This document shows, in pieces, positions 34,601 to 42,531 of a stretch of DNA of 64,000 bases. The notes beneath the pieces are model-generated. The model was not told where the DNA came from. It did no database searches and worked only from the letters and a program-made list of their open reading frames with translations. Position numbers and translations under genes: made by a program. Source of the stretch: Durusdinium trenchii (lineage: Eukaryota > Sar > Dinophyceae > Suessiales > Symbiodiniaceae); the NCBI GenBank assembly GCA_963970005.1, contig CAXAMN010003891.1, positions 324,980-388,979 of the forward strand, given 5' to 3'. Within the stretch, counting starts at the first letter, position 1; each line of letters starts with the position of its first letter.

Positions 34601-36820
34601 AAACTTTGCAATCGGCTCGAAACAAGGTGCAGGTAGGGCTTGGAGCTCAATCGTGCGCCACCCATCGAGACCGGGAGCTGCATGGCTCTTGCGGCGATGG
34701 ATAGTGTCAAAGAGTTGCCTCCCTTGGATGGGTGGGAGATCGCACTGATGGACCTGATCCCTGATACATGGCCAAACCGTTTCAAGAATTTTGAGGGGTC
34801 TCTCGCACAAGACATTGGCAGAGTAAATATCGTCCCATGCGACATTTATCTGATCCAAGGCAAGATTTGGTTGAAAGAGAACTTGACCCTCATTATCAAG
34901 GACTAGGTTTGGGGGTTCATCCTGTGCACAATTACGCAGGTGTTGGTAGATGTAGTGACAATTTCCTTTGGCAGACTCCTTAATCTTGTTCTTCCAATTT
35001 CTGAGGCGATTGGTTCGAATCTGCGTGTCAAGGAGCGCAGCTGCAGCTTCAGCCCATTGTCGAGCCACAAACACTTCCGCAAGAGTCGGAAAATTCGGAT
35101 GGGACCACGAGACCGGTGCACCATGCTGCTCGAGGCCTTTGAAGGCACGAAAGGCCGTTTGGCTGGTGTCAAACTGATCCTGGGGGCCTCCAGGGGCTCT
35201 AGAAAGGCGACAGAAGAGTTCTTGCAATCGACCCACCAATTTGAACAGGGCCGTTGATTTCTTGGTTGCAGCACACGAATTGCGGTGTTGCTTAGGGACA
35301 ACTCTTTTGGGGATGAAGACGGGTGCCGCACCCCTTGTATGGGGACCATGTCCCCATTGCGCACCTTGGGATCGGAGTGAATGAACCAAGAATTCATTGA
35401 TCGTTGTCCATTTAACTTCGCTGTCATCGGACGAGTCAAACCGCTCCGAGAAACACGACCAGTCAGAGGTAGCGGACTCATCCCATACAGCAGGTTTAAG
35501 GGAATCCGGTAAGAAGGGGGCACTCTTAAGCAAGGTGTACCCAACTTGTTGGATAGACTTCCATTGGAAAACAAGCTTGATCGGGCGGTGTTGCTTCCCA
35601 ATGACCGGGACGACCTCAGCCGATTTTAGGGCAAAGAAGGCCGGACTATTGACAAGGATCGCATCGATGGATGATGTAGCATCTTCACTCCCGGAAAAGG
35701 TGCCGTCTCTAGAATACGTGAGAGGCCTACTGGTGTGGCCCGAATCATCAACGCATTGGACGGGGTCAAACCAGCCATGAAATGCAGCACAATTTGCAAC
35801 AGCGGAGTAACTAGCCGGATCAGCTTGGAGGTCCCCAGCGATCAAAACCGGGATGGGCCCAAATTGAGTAACGAAGGTAAACACATCTGAGAGCATCTGG
35901 TCATTTCGGGCATGGATGGTTTGGTCCTGCGAGGCACCCGTACAAGCATAGATGGAAATCACCAACACTTTGCATGACGGGGTGACCTGAACCCAGGCAG
36001 CGTTCATCCGTTGCGTTCGGAACAGAAGGGAGTAAAGCCCCGTGTGATCATGGCTGGGATCAAAAGGTTGAATAAGGGCCTCGGGCCCAATGATGGCTGT
36101 ACCCCCACACGGAGTAATCGATCCTGACTTGTGCCATTTGACCGGAAGCGGGTCGCTAGTGACAATGCGTTGTCCCAAGGCTTTCACAGAATTCTGGGTG
36201 GACCTGAGATTGGCCTTCCCGATTCGGGTTTCCTGAAGGCAGCAAACATCCGCATTCCATGTCTTCCATGATCCATTGGTGCGAAAAGAACCTATGTTGG
36301 CAGACAAAAAGGTCATACATTCGGGGAGAACTGCAGACGGACCCTCTCCCGGAAAGCCGAGGGTGTCGTCGAAAGAGAACTGTGTGAAGGCTGGCTGGAG
36401 CTCAGCGGCATTCATTTTCATCTCGCCAAAAACTCCAGCTGGAAGTCGCCAGCTATGGTCGCTGTAACACATGAATTTAGGCCGCTGCGGGCCTTGGCAA
36501 ATGACAAAACACAGATCGTCCTTGCTACATCGACAGGGACTCCACAGACGAAAAGGAGCCAAGGCACAGGCCCAGCGGTGGCATAGGATTAACAGGAAGC
36601 GAGGGCGAAAGGGAACACATGTCGTTTCCCACAGGCTAAAGCACTTACGAAGCACCTCGAAATCCATCGTGCATGCTCGGAAGGAGAATGCAGACCCCAG
36701 GAAAACAGGCCCGGTGAGGCTGGGCCTCCACACATGAGACAAGGAGGACAAAGACGAGGCAAAGCAAAAGACAAGGATGACCGAAAGCGGCATGTGGCAA
36801 GACCAACCACATGTCTGCAT
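31682..36820 (-). CDS. Retrotransposon ORF2: endonuclease, reverse transcriptase, RNase H
   Basis: Counting from the first ATG (36820), 1712 residues. About 168 residues of unassigned sequence come first. Endonuclease/exonuclease/phosphatase domain, about 169-418: QET with Glu197, GD with Asp330, SIDAIL with Asp386, and QHRP with His411 (usually SDH). Reverse transcriptase, about 715-1008: APGLDGW, LDKSKAFD (Asp843), NGVAQGCSLS, and AFVDD (Asp936, Asp937). The usual Pro after GxxxS is Leu. CCHC knuckle: Cys1264, Cys1267, His1276, Cys1281. RNase H, about 1335-1496: Asp1340, Glu1382, Asp1402, Asp1487, all four acidic residues kept. A 216-residue C-terminal extension follows, without a match I recognise. 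It would nick target DNA, copy the element RNA there and remove RNA from the hybrid. The frame is open upstream to the TGA at 36866-36868, in frame with ORF1, so ORF2 could start at 36820, at a non-ATG codon, or by read-through. Confidence 0.93.
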   Translation of the reverse strand: MQTCGWSCHMPLSVILVFCFASSLSSLSHVWRPSLTGPVFLGSAFSFRACTMDFEVLRKCFSLWETTCVPFRPRFLLILCHRWACALAPFRLWSPCRCSKDDLCFVICQGPQRPKFMCYSDHSWRLPAGVFGEMKMNAAELQPAFTQFSFDDTLGFPGEGPSAVLPECMTFLSANIGSFRTNGSWKTWNADVCCLQETRIGKANLRSTQNSVKALGQRIVTSDPLPVKWHKSGSITPCGGTAIIGPEALIQPFDPSHDHTGLYSLLFRTQRMNAAWVQVTPSCKVLVISIYACTGASQDQTIHARNDQMLSDVFTFVTQFGPIPVLIAGDLQADPASYSAVANCAAFHGWFDPVQCVDDSGHTSRPLTYSRDGTFSGSEDATSSIDAILVNSPAFFALKSAEVVPVIGKQHRPIKLVFQWKSIQQVGYTLLKSAPFLPDSLKPAVWDESATSDWSCFSERFDSSDDSEVKWTTINEFLVHSLRSQGAQWGHGPHTRGAAPVFIPKRVVPKQHRNSCAATKKSTALFKLVGRLQELFCRLSRAPGGPQDQFDTSQTAFRAFKGLEQHGAPVSWSHPNFPTLAEVFVARQWAEAAAALLDTQIRTNRLRNWKNKIKESAKGNCHYIYQHLRNCAQDEPPNLVLDNEGQVLFQPNLALDQINVAWDDIYSANVLCERPLKILETVWPCIRDQVHQCDLPPIQGRQLFDTIHRRKSHAAPGLDGWRTIELQALPAPCFEPIAKFFTFIEQSDQPLPDALVCAKQCILNKKGPASALNKRIITVLPALLLAYTGSRYRQLQPWLLASLPPAILGGVQDRHMASLYNEVRLELDIAQTDASPVIGVKLDKSKAFDRIVPAYAAMLMLAFGLPRTLVNVFLKLYQRLHRHMAYRCWVRPIATTAANGVAQGCSLSLLAMNMYNKVWYHLLDHLPSVSARAFVDDSYLWCKLNRIHDLRTAIQITQYWDQLVGQLFNPDKSSMWSSHTSRRKQLRAVFPDFPVELEFEVLGTKMYTCSRKAFQYELGVHKQILADIARIGALRIPGKIKNLLFGAKIIARISFGSHVTQIPKRELGQIQNAIIRAMWNGKPKWRAKWLVQAIHGQPHRTDPEIACAVTTIYEFVRCCQKTPALIPLIRRAQTAAHMQPHSLWSRLQHACSVLRVDITPNLGFSFHGSRPFALEKLQPRELKPLLVQLAKQAAYQNVDFRTRKDFVQPQGLLDFRTTTKLLLDETATVGSTITLARRFHSVVVGCVLTNDRLSAAGWVDSSQCRFCSQAKECMSHLVYECTALHSLIGKPTLHELGSNFALMGILEQPWFLARRRLLCSIPPSIFQPFQFERIAEFWTDASVLWAERFWLTIATFAVVDDNLQICKKGIVNYPALNSYVAELWGLLQACLLTPFRVHTYCDNQTVVHHATQVFQSGTADESWMCQEWWRCLCELTRTRKQLHPCPFQVTWIPAHCFEHLPIADVTPTMAASKHTTVRNIERNRVADLTAKELASTLSAVHPQMQHEADRAALHHHKWLATLHELLPTTCPSLTVDPPEHVQNFAMEHYRELFPLWSWNVDCRLFTWKPKIPTDFQKPSSWEGSPHEWRVVCTFLRNLRWRVDATEVTSFCELTTLFHHLGYAFDERDLSPTYLDYHKKIRRAIVLLDRSAEVQVMPGTITASLAKAAGRTMPQGSIVGAAMFADNDALVHLARVFECGAGRTLASWDVSLL

Positions 36821-36853
36821 GGACAGCGCAAACAGGTGGAGGCATGTCAGCCC

Positions 36854-36868
36854 CACCCAAAGGCTTCA
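36854..36868 (-). other. ORF1-ORF2 junction: one in-frame TGA
   Basis: On the - strand the codons run ...GGC TCG TGA AGC CTT TGG GTG..., so ORF1 ends in TGA and the same frame stays open into ORF2 with no other stop. The first ATG of ORF2 is 46 bases past the stop. The arrangement fits stop-codon read-through, termination and re-initiation, or a point mutation in a single long frame. The sequence alone does not choose between these. Confidence 0.9.
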
Positions 36869-39800
36869 CGAGCCTTTATGGGCCTTGGAAGGCGGCGTTT
36901 CGCCGCTTGGCTCTCTTGCACGTGGGTTCGTGTTGGCGAGAAGCTGGCGCAGCGCATCACTGATACTATCAAACTTGCTATCGACTTTTCCTTCAAAATG
37001 CTGCTGGCGGCTCTCAAGTCGATCGAACCTAGCCTCAAGGTTGTCGAGGCGAGTATCATCAGTGGCAACTTTAGGGACCAGCAACGGCCCAGACCATGCG
37101 GAGGACTCACTGGTCTGGGTCTTCTTTTTGCCTTTGCCTGACCCTTTGGGATTGTTCTTCCCAGCTCCTTTGGGCACGTTGGATGGCAGGACCTGCTGGA
37201 TGATGATTTGGTGCACATGGCCATTAATGTCAATGGAAAACTGGGCAGTGGAGATTTCTTTCTCACAGGCAATGACCCAGACATGGACACCAGCACTGCG
37301 ATACGTGCGCATGGGCAAAACCGCGACTCCAGTAGAGTCAAGTGTGGAGCGAACAATGTTGGCCGCATCAGTGCCAGCCGGCCAACCAGCAAGCTCATAA
37401 GTCATCCGAGGAATGACATGTCGATTGGCGTCAACGATGCGCCCATCAGCAGCAAGCAATGTCTTGCGGGCCTCACCCAGCTTCGAAATCCACACTCTCG
37501 GTGCAAGTCCACGCCTGGCAACAATGATGCCAGCCTGGCCCGGAGCATCTTTCAATGAGATGCGCATGCTGTGAAGTTCTGAGATAGTTGGCATCCAGAA
37601 CCTTGGCAGAATGGTCGTGTCAGCTGACGATTGTCCTCTTTCCAAGAAGTCTCGCACTAGAAGAATCGAAGCACCACTTGCCTCAAGCAGCGGGACTCGC
37701 AATGGTTGCGGAGCCTTGATGATGCATTGCAAAATGAAGTCTCCTTTGGAGGCGCCAGGGTGAACTGTAGAGCGAAAGCCATACAGGACGACCGAGGAGT
37801 CAATGGCTGCCACATTCTTTGAGACAAGGTCACGGAATGATGCAATGGGGCTTTCTTTGATCTTCTCGATTTCGACTTTCGTGCACAGTCGAGAGTCGAC
37901 TTCCAAGACAAGTTCACACATTGCTTGTGTAGTGATCTTGCACTTCGGCTCGGGTAGTTTGTAAGTGCACTTGCCGTGAAGCACGATGAGTTGTGCGAGC
38001 CTTTTGTAGGACAATTTGGCAGCTTCATCGTACATGGCGACTTCGTAGGGGCCCTCGATCTTGGCAGCGAGATGCGGGAGGTGCAGATTGTCGGTGACAG
38101 GCAACAAAACTGCCAAGTCCTGCGTGCCAATTTGCTTCATCACCTCTGAGAGAAAGGATTTGGTCAGGAGGACGATGCCCCCTCGGTTGGGCCCCAATTG
38201 CAGTCTGTGAGTTTGCTGCAGTGCGGAGCCATCGGAACCCAAAAAGGGAACCTCAGTTTGGATACGCAAGTCCTCCCACTTGCATTGAGCCGGTCGAGGG
38301 GGTTTCCTTCCCCACGGGTCATTGACCCAGACATGATCAACGGCCTTGGGTGATGTGCTCGGAGCTGCTGTAGAGCCAGGAGCTACTGGGGCAGGAGCGG
38401 ACTTCGGCGATGCAGCGTCGACCTGCATTTCTTGAACTGCGCCAGCAGCGTAGTATACATCGGGGAATCTGTTGGATTTCACACGTAGCAGGAACCAGTC
38501 ACGAATATTTGCTGCAAAGACGGCAAAGTCCGGAAGGCCTTCAGCACGAATCCAGGTGTTCCGAGCTTCCCTGCGAACTCTGGCAATGAGCAGAGCATGA
38601 ACCCCTTGCGCAAGCAAATGGTCATGCAGGTCAAGAGGAGGCGGTGTTTGAAGTCCAAGCCTGTAAAACAGGTTTGCCAGCAAATAATAGCCACAAAGGT
38701 TACGTGGCATCGTCTGGTCCACAAAATCGATGGCAATGCTCTGATGATCCAACCCGATCTGTCGCAGCAAGAGCTGAACCAGAGGAACATAAATGCCCCT
38801 CTGATGCACCGGTACTGAAGCAATGAAGATGGAATCAGAGCCACGTCGATAGCATTCAAACTGCAACCAGTGGTTGTTGTGGATGACGAGCCAAATGATG
38901 TGGTCATACAGTCCATACTCTGGGAACAATCCATTGGGAAATTCCAGGTCTCGAGTGGTCAGGTTCCAGATCGCTGGTGCGCAGAACAAAGTTCCAGGTT
39001 GAATGATGCGAGCGACATCGAGTGAGAAGTCCATCTCGTCGGAAGCCATCCATCCGCTATAGGTAAGCATATGATCGAGTCGAGCTGAAATTCGATCAGT
39101 GGCAGTTTCCTCAGGTGTGGGTGGCAGAGTAGGCAAGGTGGACGTCAATGGTTGCAGTCGCACAGGAAAGGCAGCAAGAAGTTCCTTCTGAGGAAGTGGG
39201 TTTTGCTGAGACTCCCTGCGTGCAAGGTATATGAGGAACTTCTTCCGGAGCAATGCGGCAAGCTGGATCAATGGTTGCGGAGCATTGTAAGTTCTCCAGT
39301 CTTCCAAGGCACACTCCATAGTCATCGTAATGATGTCGTGAAATCTGTCTGCCACGCCGGCAAAGGTTTCTGGTTGGAAGTCATTGTCAAGGTCGAAATG
39401 CTGCACCCATCGCTGGATCAAGCGCCAGCCACAAAGGTGTGGCAGATGTGCTTCAAGCTCACTGGAGGCAGTCAACCGATGCGGAGCAATGTCCAACAGA
39501 CGGGCAACAACGCACGTAGCCGCAGTGTGAAGATGCTGAGGGAGCTGCACAAAGTGGAGATGGGCAGCATCTGCATTCCTTCGAATCTCAATCGCGGCCC
39601 AATGATCGTCAATGAGGACACAGATAACATTGGTAGTGTTGTTGAACAAGTAGAGCTCCCCAAAGGGTGACAATGTGAAGTCCGAGTCAGCTTGATTCCA
39701 GTATACCGGGGCAGTGAACTTGTACTGGTCTTGCATGAACATCAGATTCTGCGTGATGCTCCAGAGTTCGTCAGCTGCAATCCACCCATGTGTATTGCAC

Positions 39801-42373
39801 ATATACTCAGCTCGAGCCTGAAAGTCAGATCCAGCACGCAGAGTCGGAGTTGCACCAGAAGAGAGGTGATGCCCACCTGCTCTAATCTCATGACTTCGCT
39901 GGAGGGACAAGAAAGAGCCTTGCTGAAGCAGGCCAACATGCTGGTCACTCGGGATGCCATTGATCTGCTTGACCTGGTAGAGAGACTGCTGAAACGAAAA
40001 GACAGGTAGTGAACCAGTTGTGGGACGCACGACTGCGTGAAGCATTTGCTCGTCCACAGGGACACAAACCGTCACCGCGACCTTGTCCACAGAGTCATTC
40101 ACAGCATAGACATGGAGAACACGAAAAGGCACACTAACTCCATTGACAAAGTCAAAGGCCAAGGTCGCTGAGAACCGTTCGCTCGGCAGAACCAAGAGTC
40201 TGAGGGCAGCAAAAAGTGCATCATAGTTGGCTTGATTACAGCCAATGCGCAGAGCTCCCGGCAACCGATGGTGGACAATGAAAACTTTGAACCAGTGTGG
40301 TCCCTTGACAAAGTCAATGGGTCGAAGGATGTCCAAGATGTGGGCAAAGGTCTCGGCTTCCGCAAAGGAATCCAACGAGCCCGGCAAGGGCAAATCAACG
40401 ACGCTGCATGTCTGATCTGGTACAGGTGCTGTAGCGGAAAGGGCTGCATGATGAGCACTCGATGTTACAGAGCAGCAGAGTGGTTGTAGAAGAAGGCTGC
40501 ACTTGGCGATGCAAACGTTCCCCAACTGAAGGCTCCAGTCATCAGCAATGGCAGCAAGTTCTCGGATGCTCATGTGGATGTCACCTCCATGATGTTCAGA
40601 GGACAAACCAAATTGCAGGAGCAGGCCAGGTGGCCCTGCAATAGCATTGGTAAGGGCCTCAACAAAGGTAGTCGCTGAAGTCACCCGCATCTCAAAATCA
40701 TCAAGGCCGCTTCGGAAGGCAAACAGAAGTCGCCATTCTCCTTGTCCGGAACTGATGACCTTAGGAGCCAGGAGTTGACACGCAAGGTCAACTGGCATGA
40801 AACGGACGAAAGGACCTTGCTCGAAAAGGACAGCCGTGTGGGCCGTCATGCGGTGTTCCCATGCATCCCTCATGATGGAGACAGGATCAATGTGCTCCGG
40901 CAAGACAGCATAAAGGCCGACCGACAAGCAAAGGACACTGTGAGGAACAGTGATTGCATTCCCTACACCTTTAAAAGCTAACGAAAGCTTGCTCGGCAAG
41001 AGAAGTTCAGAAGTTGCTCCAAACAAACTGCAGAAGTGTGCTGGGTCAAAGAAGCAATATGAACCTTCTTGATGCTTGAGTACAGCGAAGATGCCTTTAG
41101 ACCGGAGGTGGTCTGCTGGTAGAACATGTTGGACCGTGTATGTAGCACACAACGTCGGAAGCGGTTCGTGTGGGTTGGCCAAACGGCCGTGCAGGCCAGC
41201 ATCAACTCGCCCTGAGGATGCGATCCTTGCTCTCTTTGCAGGCGGTAACAATTGGGGATCATTGTAGATCTCAGCTTCCGAGGTGCTCAGACGGACCTGG
41301 TCACGCCACACCTTGGGAAGGTGGAAATGATAGCACTCGTTACTCCATGAGACCCTCGGCACAATGGAGCAAGGCAAACTAAAGCCAAGGGGCTCGGCTG
41401 CAATGTCGGCACGGATCCACACGCACAACCATCTGGCTCTACAGTGGTCGGCAAGCTCATGGTACGGGACGATCTGCGACCAAAGGGTTTTAAACCCAAA
41501 CATGGAAGCTATGCACTGTACAAGTTTGAAATGAGCGTGAGAGGCCAGCTCATCAACGCATTCTGCACAGGCAAGGACTGGCTGCAGCGTAAAGACTTGC
41601 TCAAGGCCAGCGACGAAAGCCCATCCGTTGTCATCCAGTAATCCACACGATCGGCCGCCTTTGGACCACGACTGGCAAGGTGGCGAAAGGGTGCAGAGTA
41701 AATTAACCTGACATCGGTGTGCGTACGGGATCGTCACATCCGAAACATCCCCCAACAGTCCAATTTTCCCCGCAGGATTCCATGGCTCAGAGGTCTTGAG
41801 AGGGCATCGCACCAGATCCATATTGTGTTGGGTACAGCAAAGCTGAAGGGTCGTTTCATCATGGTCAATGAAAACCTGTCGCCCAATGGCGAAGCCAAAT
41901 CCAGCATTCGGCAGCCATTCCACTGCCTGGCTCCACCCACAAAAGGATCCACAAAATAAATGCGTGCACTCCCACCCAAAGGTGCAGTCCAGCTCAGGCC
42001 TGAAGTGGATCGAGGCTGCGGATGCAAAGTCATACACATGCAGCTTTGTTGATGAGGTAACAGATCCACAACATACAATCTGACCCCCAGGGCGAATGGG
42101 GATGGACCTTGAGGCCAACATCGGAATCGAAATTGTGACCAGTTCAGGAGTTGAATCCGATTCATGGAAACCCTTGCCCGGAGCGAAGGCCAAAGGTTTG
42201 AGGCCAATCTCATTTCCTTGGCAGTGGAGCACCTCACCAACGATGTAGGCCCTTCCCCGTACCATGAGCGGGAAGGACTCCGCCCCCAGATCCTGGAGCA
42301 GCGACCTGAACTGCATACGAGTCGACCCATGCAGAACCTGGTCAGCAAAGGTCAGCGCCTTCTCCACGTCCAT
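36866..42373 (-). CDS. Retrotransposon ORF1: C5-cytosine methyltransferase with two protease-like domains
   Basis: 1835 residues from the ATG at 42373 (context CGCCATGG). The frame runs back to an ATG at 42556, but those codons translate the (TA)n tract as YIY and lie outside the element. DNA methyltransferase, about 138-490: motif I HLFCGSFCGW (138-147), motif IV SPPCQSW with catalytic Cys233, motif VI ECV (271-273, usually ENV), motif VIII HxRxR (310-314, usually QxRxR), HEPLPTL (about 402-408), motif X GVGNAITVP (about 469-477). Then about 365 residues unassigned, two related domains at about 856-991 and 1099-1241 resembling C48/Ulp1-type cysteine proteases, a Pro/Ala linker, about 400 unassigned residues, a lysine/glycine patch (about 1735-1751) and a coiled coil (about 1775-1813). 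Classic ORF1 proteins bind RNA; the basic patch and coiled coil could do that here. Proposed role: methylating element DNA after or during integration. Confidence 0.88.
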   Translation of the reverse strand: MDVEKALTFADQVLHGSTRMQFRSLLQDLGAESFPLMVRGRAYIVGEVLHCQGNEIGLKPLAFAPGKGFHESDSTPELVTISIPMLASRSIPIRPGGQIVCCGSVTSSTKLHVYDFASAASIHFRPELDCTFGWECTHLFCGSFCGWSQAVEWLPNAGFGFAIGRQVFIDHDETTLQLCCTQHNMDLVRCPLKTSEPWNPAGKIGLLGDVSDVTIPYAHRCQVNLLCTLSPPCQSWSKGGRSCGLLDDNGWAFVAGLEQVFTLQPVLACAECVDELASHAHFKLVQCIASMFGFKTLWSQIVPYHELADHCRARWLCVWIRADIAAEPLGFSLPCSIVPRVSWSNECYHFHLPKVWRDQVRLSTSEAEIYNDPQLLPPAKRARIASSGRVDAGLHGRLANPHEPLPTLCATYTVQHVLPADHLRSKGIFAVLKHQEGSYCFFDPAHFCSLFGATSELLLPSKLSLAFKGVGNAITVPHSVLCLSVGLYAVLPEHIDPVSIMRDAWEHRMTAHTAVLFEQGPFVRFMPVDLACQLLAPKVISSGQGEWRLLFAFRSGLDDFEMRVTSATTFVEALTNAIAGPPGLLLQFGLSSEHHGGDIHMSIRELAAIADDWSLQLGNVCIAKCSLLLQPLCCSVTSSAHHAALSATAPVPDQTCSVVDLPLPGSLDSFAEAETFAHILDILRPIDFVKGPHWFKVFIVHHRLPGALRIGCNQANYDALFAALRLLVLPSERFSATLAFDFVNGVSVPFRVLHVYAVNDSVDKVAVTVCVPVDEQMLHAVVRPTTGSLPVFSFQQSLYQVKQINGIPSDQHVGLLQQGSFLSLQRSHEIRAGGHHLSSGATPTLRAGSDFQARAEYMCNTHGWIAADELWSITQNLMFMQDQYKFTAPVYWNQADSDFTLSPFGELYLFNNTTNVICVLIDDHWAAIEIRRNADAAHLHFVQLPQHLHTAATCVVARLLDIAPHRLTASSELEAHLPHLCGWRLIQRWVQHFDLDNDFQPETFAGVADRFHDIITMTMECALEDWRTYNAPQPLIQLAALLRKKFLIYLARRESQQNPLPQKELLAAFPVRLQPLTSTLPTLPPTPEETATDRISARLDHMLTYSGWMASDEMDFSLDVARIIQPGTLFCAPAIWNLTTRDLEFPNGLFPEYGLYDHIIWLVIHNNHWLQFECYRRGSDSIFIASVPVHQRGIYVPLVQLLLRQIGLDHQSIAIDFVDQTMPRNLCGYYLLANLFYRLGLQTPPPLDLHDHLLAQGVHALLIARVRREARNTWIRAEGLPDFAVFAANIRDWFLLRVKSNRFPDVYYAAGAVQEMQVDAASPKSAPAPVAPGSTAAPSTSPKAVDHVWVNDPWGRKPPRPAQCKWEDLRIQTEVPFLGSDGSALQQTHRLQLGPNRGGIVLLTKSFLSEVMKQIGTQDLAVLLPVTDNLHLPHLAAKIEGPYEVAMYDEAAKLSYKRLAQLIVLHGKCTYKLPEPKCKITTQAMCELVLEVDSRLCTKVEIEKIKESPIASFRDLVSKNVAAIDSSVVLYGFRSTVHPGASKGDFILQCIIKAPQPLRVPLLEASGASILLVRDFLERGQSSADTTILPRFWMPTISELHSMRISLKDAPGQAGIIVARRGLAPRVWISKLGEARKTLLAADGRIVDANRHVIPRMTYELAGWPAGTDAANIVRSTLDSTGVAVLPMRTYRSAGVHVWVIACEKEISTAQFSIDINGHVHQIIIQQVLPSNVPKGAGKNNPKGSGKGKKKTQTSESSAWSGPLLVPKVATDDTRLDNLEARFDRLESRQQHFEGKVDSKFDSISDALRQLLANTNPRAREPSGETPPSKAHKGS
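38651..39079 (-). other. ORF1 protease-like domain, second copy
   Basis: Residues about 1099-1241 of ORF1. Starts with SGWMASDEMDF, has a hydrophobic strand then HNNHW (His1168), and ends QTMPRNLCGYYLL (Gln1220, Cys1227). The order His-Trp ... Gln ... Cys-Gly is that of Ulp1/C48 peptidases, which cut ubiquitin-like conjugates. The Asp normally between His and Gln is not evident. Assignment is tentative; other papain-fold families or an inactive domain are possible. Confidence 0.4.
39401..39808 (-). other. ORF1 protease-like domain, first copy
   Basis: Residues about 856-991 of ORF1. It opens with HGWIAADELWS, matching the SGWMASDEMDF of the second copy, and has IDDHW (His924) and HLPHLCGW (Cys981) at equivalent places. 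The residue in line with Gln1220 of the second copy is Glu, so this copy may be degenerate or structural. The two copies are diverged, so the duplication is old. Confidence 0.4.
40907..41962 (-). other. C5-cytosine DNA methyltransferase domain of ORF1
   Basis: Residues about 138-489 of ORF1; the catalytic Cys codon is at 41675-41677. The AdoMet-binding motif I, the nucleophile motif IV, the Glu of motif VI, the two Arg of motif VIII and the GNA of motif X are present in canonical order and spacing. The region between motifs VIII and IX, where target recognition lies, is short (about 90 residues). Established chemistry: transfer of methyl from AdoMet to C5 of cytosine. Target sequence cannot be read from the motifs; CG is likely from work on related elements. 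Confidence 0.88.
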
Positions 42374-42531
42374 GGCGAAAAAGCTCGGTGCGGGGCACGT
42401 GAACCACGAGCCACGAATGCACCGGGAAGGTGTAGCGGAACACCTCTTCTCGACGCCGGTCGGTGTCCGCACACCCAGCCGGCCCTGGACCCCCGATGGC
42501 CCGAGCTTAAGGGCCCTTGAACCCAGCGGCG

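Larger units (their letters stand above)
31562..42531 (-). mobile_element. Complete non-LTR retrotransposon with a DNA methyltransferase in ORF1
   Basis: A two-ORF element of about 10.97 kb on the - strand. Order from its 5' end: about 158 bp of leader, ORF1 (DNA methyltransferase, two protease-like domains, coiled coil), a single TGA, ORF2 (endonuclease, reverse transcriptase, CCHC knuckle, RNase H), and a 3' untranslated region of about 120 bp with possible hairpins. No poly(A) tail is visible. No long terminal repeats were seen, and the endonuclease-RT-RNase H order is that of I-group-like non-LTR elements. Edges are set at the two (TA)n tracts, which could be a target duplication or target microsatellite. 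All frames are open except the one TGA, so the copy appears recent and possibly competent. Retrotransposons carrying C5-methyltransferases have been described in dinoflagellates. Copy number and closest clade cannot be judged from here. Confidence 0.9.

Noticed and set aside
34491..36737. Several open frames on the + strand across the retrotransposon
   Set aside because: They are antisense shadows of ORF2, whose domains fix the true frame.
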